Shown here piece after piece: positions 61,183 to 64,000 of a stretch of DNA of 64,000 nt (within the stretch, counting starts at the first letter, position 1; every line of letters begins with the position of its first letter). Made by a program: the position numbers and the translations under genes. Below the pieces are notes generated by a model. It made no database searches, was not told the DNA's origin, and worked only from the letters and a program-made list of their open reading frames with translations. The DNA lies in contig JANTQF010000077.1 in NCBI GenBank assembly GCA_032988165.1, positions 62,001 to 126,000 of the forward strand, written 5' to 3'. Source of the DNA: Emmonsiellopsis sp. PD_33. Taxonomy: Eukaryota > Ascomycota > Eurotiomycetes > Onygenales > Ajellomycetaceae.

Positions 61183-61254
61183 TGAACCCGATGTGATTTG
61201 AACACATAACCTTCTGATCTGGAGTCAGACGCGCTACCGTTGCGCCACAGGTCC
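61183..61254 (-). tRNA. tRNA-Trp (CCA)
   Basis: 72 nt on the minus strand. Acceptor stem GGACCTG/CGGGTTC (two G-T pairs); D-arm GCGC/GCGC with loop AACGGTA; anticodon stem TCTGA/TCAGA with loop CTCCAGA, anticodon CCA; T-arm ATGTG/CACAT. Discriminator A. The A-run at 61,161-61,167 is a Pol III terminator on this strand. Confidence 0.95.
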
Positions 61255-61656
61255 TGGGATATTAATTTCCGCTTTTCAGGGCGAGAAGAGCCGAGAAAAG
61301 GGGACTGATGTTGATAATGGCGGGGACAAGCGGGGCCACTGACCCGGATGAAAAATACACTTAAGCTAAATACATAGTATTACATACAAACTAACTAGTG
61401 TTCTGGTAAATGGCATGCCCTAACTCTAAACTCAGCGATGAGCATTTTATGATCTATGTTGCAGTAGAATATCTATCCGGCAGTGAAATCTTCACATAGC
61501 CATAGCATTTTACACTGTGCCTTTTCCAACTAAGTGTATTTTTAGATCCCGGTCACCAGCCGAGTCGTCCGGTTCATCTTCTCACCCCCTCTCAAGAAAA
61601 CGGGAAACGGAGAGCAGGCGAAAAAAAAAAGATACAAAAAAGAAATTAAATCTTGA
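61255..61656. other. Spacer between tRNA genes
   Basis: About 400 bp with no gene recognised. The A-run at 61,621-61,630 serves as terminator for the tRNA-Ile gene to its right. The small plus-strand frame at 61,517-61,711 overlaps that tRNA and is not real. Confidence 0.5.
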
Positions 61657-61730
61657 TGGTCCCAACGAGGGTCGAACTCGCGACCTTGGCGTTATTAGCA
61701 CCACGCTCTAACCAACTGAGCTATGGGACC
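61657..61730 (-). tRNA. tRNA-Ile (AAT), inverted identical copy
   Basis: The reverse complement is identical over all 74 nt to the tRNA-Ile gene at 60,716-60,789. Same anticodon AAT and no intron. The two genes point toward each other with tRNA-Trp between them. Confidence 0.96.
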
Positions 61731-61896
61731 TGTTTTTGTTGGTATCTGTGACCCTCCCTTAATTACCTACCTTTCATGATTCTACATTTGTAACCCCTTT
61801 TCCCCTTTCCCCTATCGCAAATAATATTGTAAAATAACCTCTCATTCAAAAAAGTTTCATCAGATTACCATCATGTATGGCCCATAAACTTCCAAT

Positions 61897-64000
61897 TCAC
61901 AGATTACTCGGTACACTATTCAGCCAAGACATGTCCTGCAAGTCCAAGAACGCAAAGTTATCAAACCCCCCTCCACTCGACCCGTCATTCAATAGGGAGG
62001 AGTCATTACCAAGATCAGGCGCAGGCGGCGCGACACTCCCTTGGGCTTGGTCCACTCTATGGGCCTTAGATGATGACACCGCTTCCGACGCAACTCTGTC
62101 ATACAGAATCTCCAAGGCAGCCACGCATCGGCGCGCCGAGGTGCTATAGTCGTGGTACTTGCGCAATATCTCGAGCGCGCAGTTGCAGGACCGCGTGATT
62201 GCGGGCTCCGTGACTTCGGCTACGATGGCGGAGCGAAGGCGGCCGGCTATTAGAACTGTAGCTGCCGTATAGACGTCTGGTATAAACCGGTTAGTCGATT
62301 TTCTAATTGATAGAAGGGGGTAAAAGGAGATGATGCATCTTACAGAGTATATTATACCACCACGCAGGAAGGGGTCCCACGGTGCCATCTGTCGGTATGC
62401 TTTTATATATCAATTCGATTACTTCCTGCGCGACTTTTACGCAAATTATGGAGCATTGCAGGGCAATTCTCTGTGGTAGGGTGTCGTCTAGAGAAACAAA
62501 TGGGTCATCTGAAGGTGTTGTGTTGTCTCGAGCTGTACAAAATCGGGATAGCGTTGGTCTAAACAACAGCATTCTAACGTGCAAGAATCTTTTTGCAAAC
62601 AGTTAGTTAATTATGCACAGATCGAGGACGTTATGTGAGTGGATTCTCACCTTGCTCTCAAAACAATAGCTTGCCTCTGAAAAAATGGATTGCGATTTGG
62701 TCGCGCAGAAATGTCACGGAGATGCGGCGGAAGTGATTGGGACCATTTGGTAAGCGCTCGGTCAAGTTCAAATATTGAAAACCCACCTTCTTTGCCGTCC
62801 TGGCTAAAATAGAACATGTGAATATCGTTGCGAGGTTCCTCAAAAACAGGCGTGTAGAGAGTGAGGAGAATATCATTCATGATCTCATATAACCCCAGCG
62901 ACGCGCTGAAGAATGCTATCATCCACGTTCGACCCTCTAGCTGTAGTCCATCAACGCCGGGTTCCGGGGTTATAAGTTCCTCGTCCAGAGGCATGGGCAA
63001 GGGAACCAACGATGCAGCTCCCTTTGTTATCATGGCTGGCCGGCCGAAAGTCATTGAGACAACTCTATGAGGCTACGTGAGTCGAAGACATTATTGAACG
63101 AGGAAGGATTATCTCCTACCTGTCCATCAAAACACAGCCATGCCATATCTTCCGCGCCAACTGGTGATCACGAGGATCTCGGAACTGTGTAGCCGTCTGG
63201 GGGAGATGAAGGCCAAGGCTTTGCGCAATACGGATTGCTAAACCTATAACAATCCAGCACTGGTGGGCCGAATTGGTGCTTTGCAGATATTGACCCATTA
63301 TAAGGAGGCACTGGATCAATCCGACAGAGTCATTTTCCCAAAGATTAAAATGCAGGAGTTCCTTTGCCCTGTTGAAATAAACTGCCGCTGAGGCTTCGCG
63401 TTGTTCAGGCTTGATGGCCTCGGAAAGCTGGCAACCAAGCGCAAACATGACGTTAAATATGCACATCAACATATTCTCATCGTAGTCTGTTGTCTCGCCT
63501 GTCCATATGCTCTCGTATGCACTCCCCAGCTCATGGTCCAGAAACGGGTAGAGAGGATGGACGAGCTTCCAGTAAGTATCCAAAAGAGTATCAGCAGTTT
63601 TGCGCGGTGGAAGGACGTAATTAGCTCCGTCATATTGTGATTGTGAGTTGCTTTTTCGTATAGGCCTCATTGTCGAAAACCTTCCATTTTCGAGGGCAGG
63701 GGAACCAGAATGCTCCTCTGATGGGTGGCCCATCTTTACGTCGATAGCTTTTCTAACCTGTCTAATAAAACCCGCGGCACTAGAGCTCCCAAAAAAGGCT
63801 TGAGTCTGACGATTCCCCTCTACGGCACCCATCATAGCATTAACGCCGTCATCCGCGTCGTCGGTTCCGGTCAAATCAGGTTGCGATTCATGTGCTATAG
63901 ACGGTCCACGGCTATGATGGATACGGTGGTCAAAAGAGCCTCTGTGAATGCCTTGGTTTAATTCCGGTCGATTTGATTTTCCAGAGAGCCCATCGTGCTG
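61897..64000 (-). CDS. Fungal Zn2Cys6-type transcription factor, C-terminal part (partial)
   Basis: Four exons lie in the window: 64,000-63,120; 63,064-62,651; 62,573-62,344; 62,276-61,897, with introns of 55, 77 and 67 bp whose donors, acceptors and phases agree. They encode 634 residues, and the frame is open to the window end, so the N-terminal zinc cluster would lie outside. The fungal-specific transcription factor domain is clear: TLLDTYWKLVHPLYPFLD, then CLLIMGQYLQSTNSAHQCW, GLAIRIAQSLGLHLP, WHGCVLMDR joined across intron 1 to VVSMTFGRPAMI, LRAR joined to MLLFRPTLSR, and WWYNILY joined to VYTAATVLIAGRL. The C-terminal ~90 residues are acidic and Ser/Gly-rich, a possible activation region. 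The target pathway cannot be told from this part. Confidence 0.88.

Noticed and set aside
61517..61711. 64-residue plus-strand ORF
   Set aside because: It runs through the A-rich terminator and into the minus-strand tRNA-Ile gene.

Overview
The window looks like chromosomal DNA of a filamentous ascomycete, most probably a eurotiomycete and plausibly of the order Onygenales. The reasons are compact genes with short GT-AG introns, Aspergillus-like protein families, and a sharp split between gene-dense DNA of balanced composition and a block of very AT-rich, CpG-poor, transposon-derived DNA. The species cannot be named from sequence alone.

Left gene-dense arm (1-17,516). A minus-strand first exon at the edge is probably pex14. 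It is followed by ndc80 (kinetochore), a long predicted mitochondrial protein I cannot name, an AGC kinase of the Psk1/S6-kinase type, a tandem-domain dihydroneopterin-aldolase-like protein, an SRSF1-type SR splicing factor with six coding exons, and electron transfer flavoprotein-ubiquinone oxidoreductase (ETF-QO). I rebuilt exons for ndc80, the FolB-like gene, the SR gene, ETF-QO and the right-hand transcription factor by matching phases and conserved motifs. These are separate housekeeping genes, not a pathway cluster.

AT-rich block (about 17,517-60,640). I see no intact gene in these ~43 kb. It is a graveyard of mobile elements: Helitron pieces (5' part at 17.5-20.1 kb, Rep/helicase at 43.2-46.6 kb, more 5' fragments at 26.6, 40.0 and 53.4 kb), a Plavaka-type transposase (35.3-37.5 kb), a hAT transposase (48.4-51.0 kb, minus), a 518-bp hAT-like MITE with 8-bp target duplications, two ~120-bp inverted-repeat elements, a single-frame relic of a SNF2 helicase (55,469-59,707), and a long unassigned reading frame (about 31.0-34.1 kb). 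Between them lie many minisatellites with units of 14, 18, 41, 42, 47, 63, 69, 81, 185 and ~206 bp. The long relics keep one frame for kilobases and are broken mainly by nonsense codons, and CpG is nearly absent, as expected from C-to-T mutation of repeats (RIP or methylation-driven).

Right arm (60,640-64,000). Three tRNA genes (two identical inverted Ile-AAT genes around one Trp-CCA) stand at the edge of the AT-rich block, where they could act as a chromatin boundary. They are followed by a Zn2Cys6-type transcription factor gene on the minus strand, cut by the window end.
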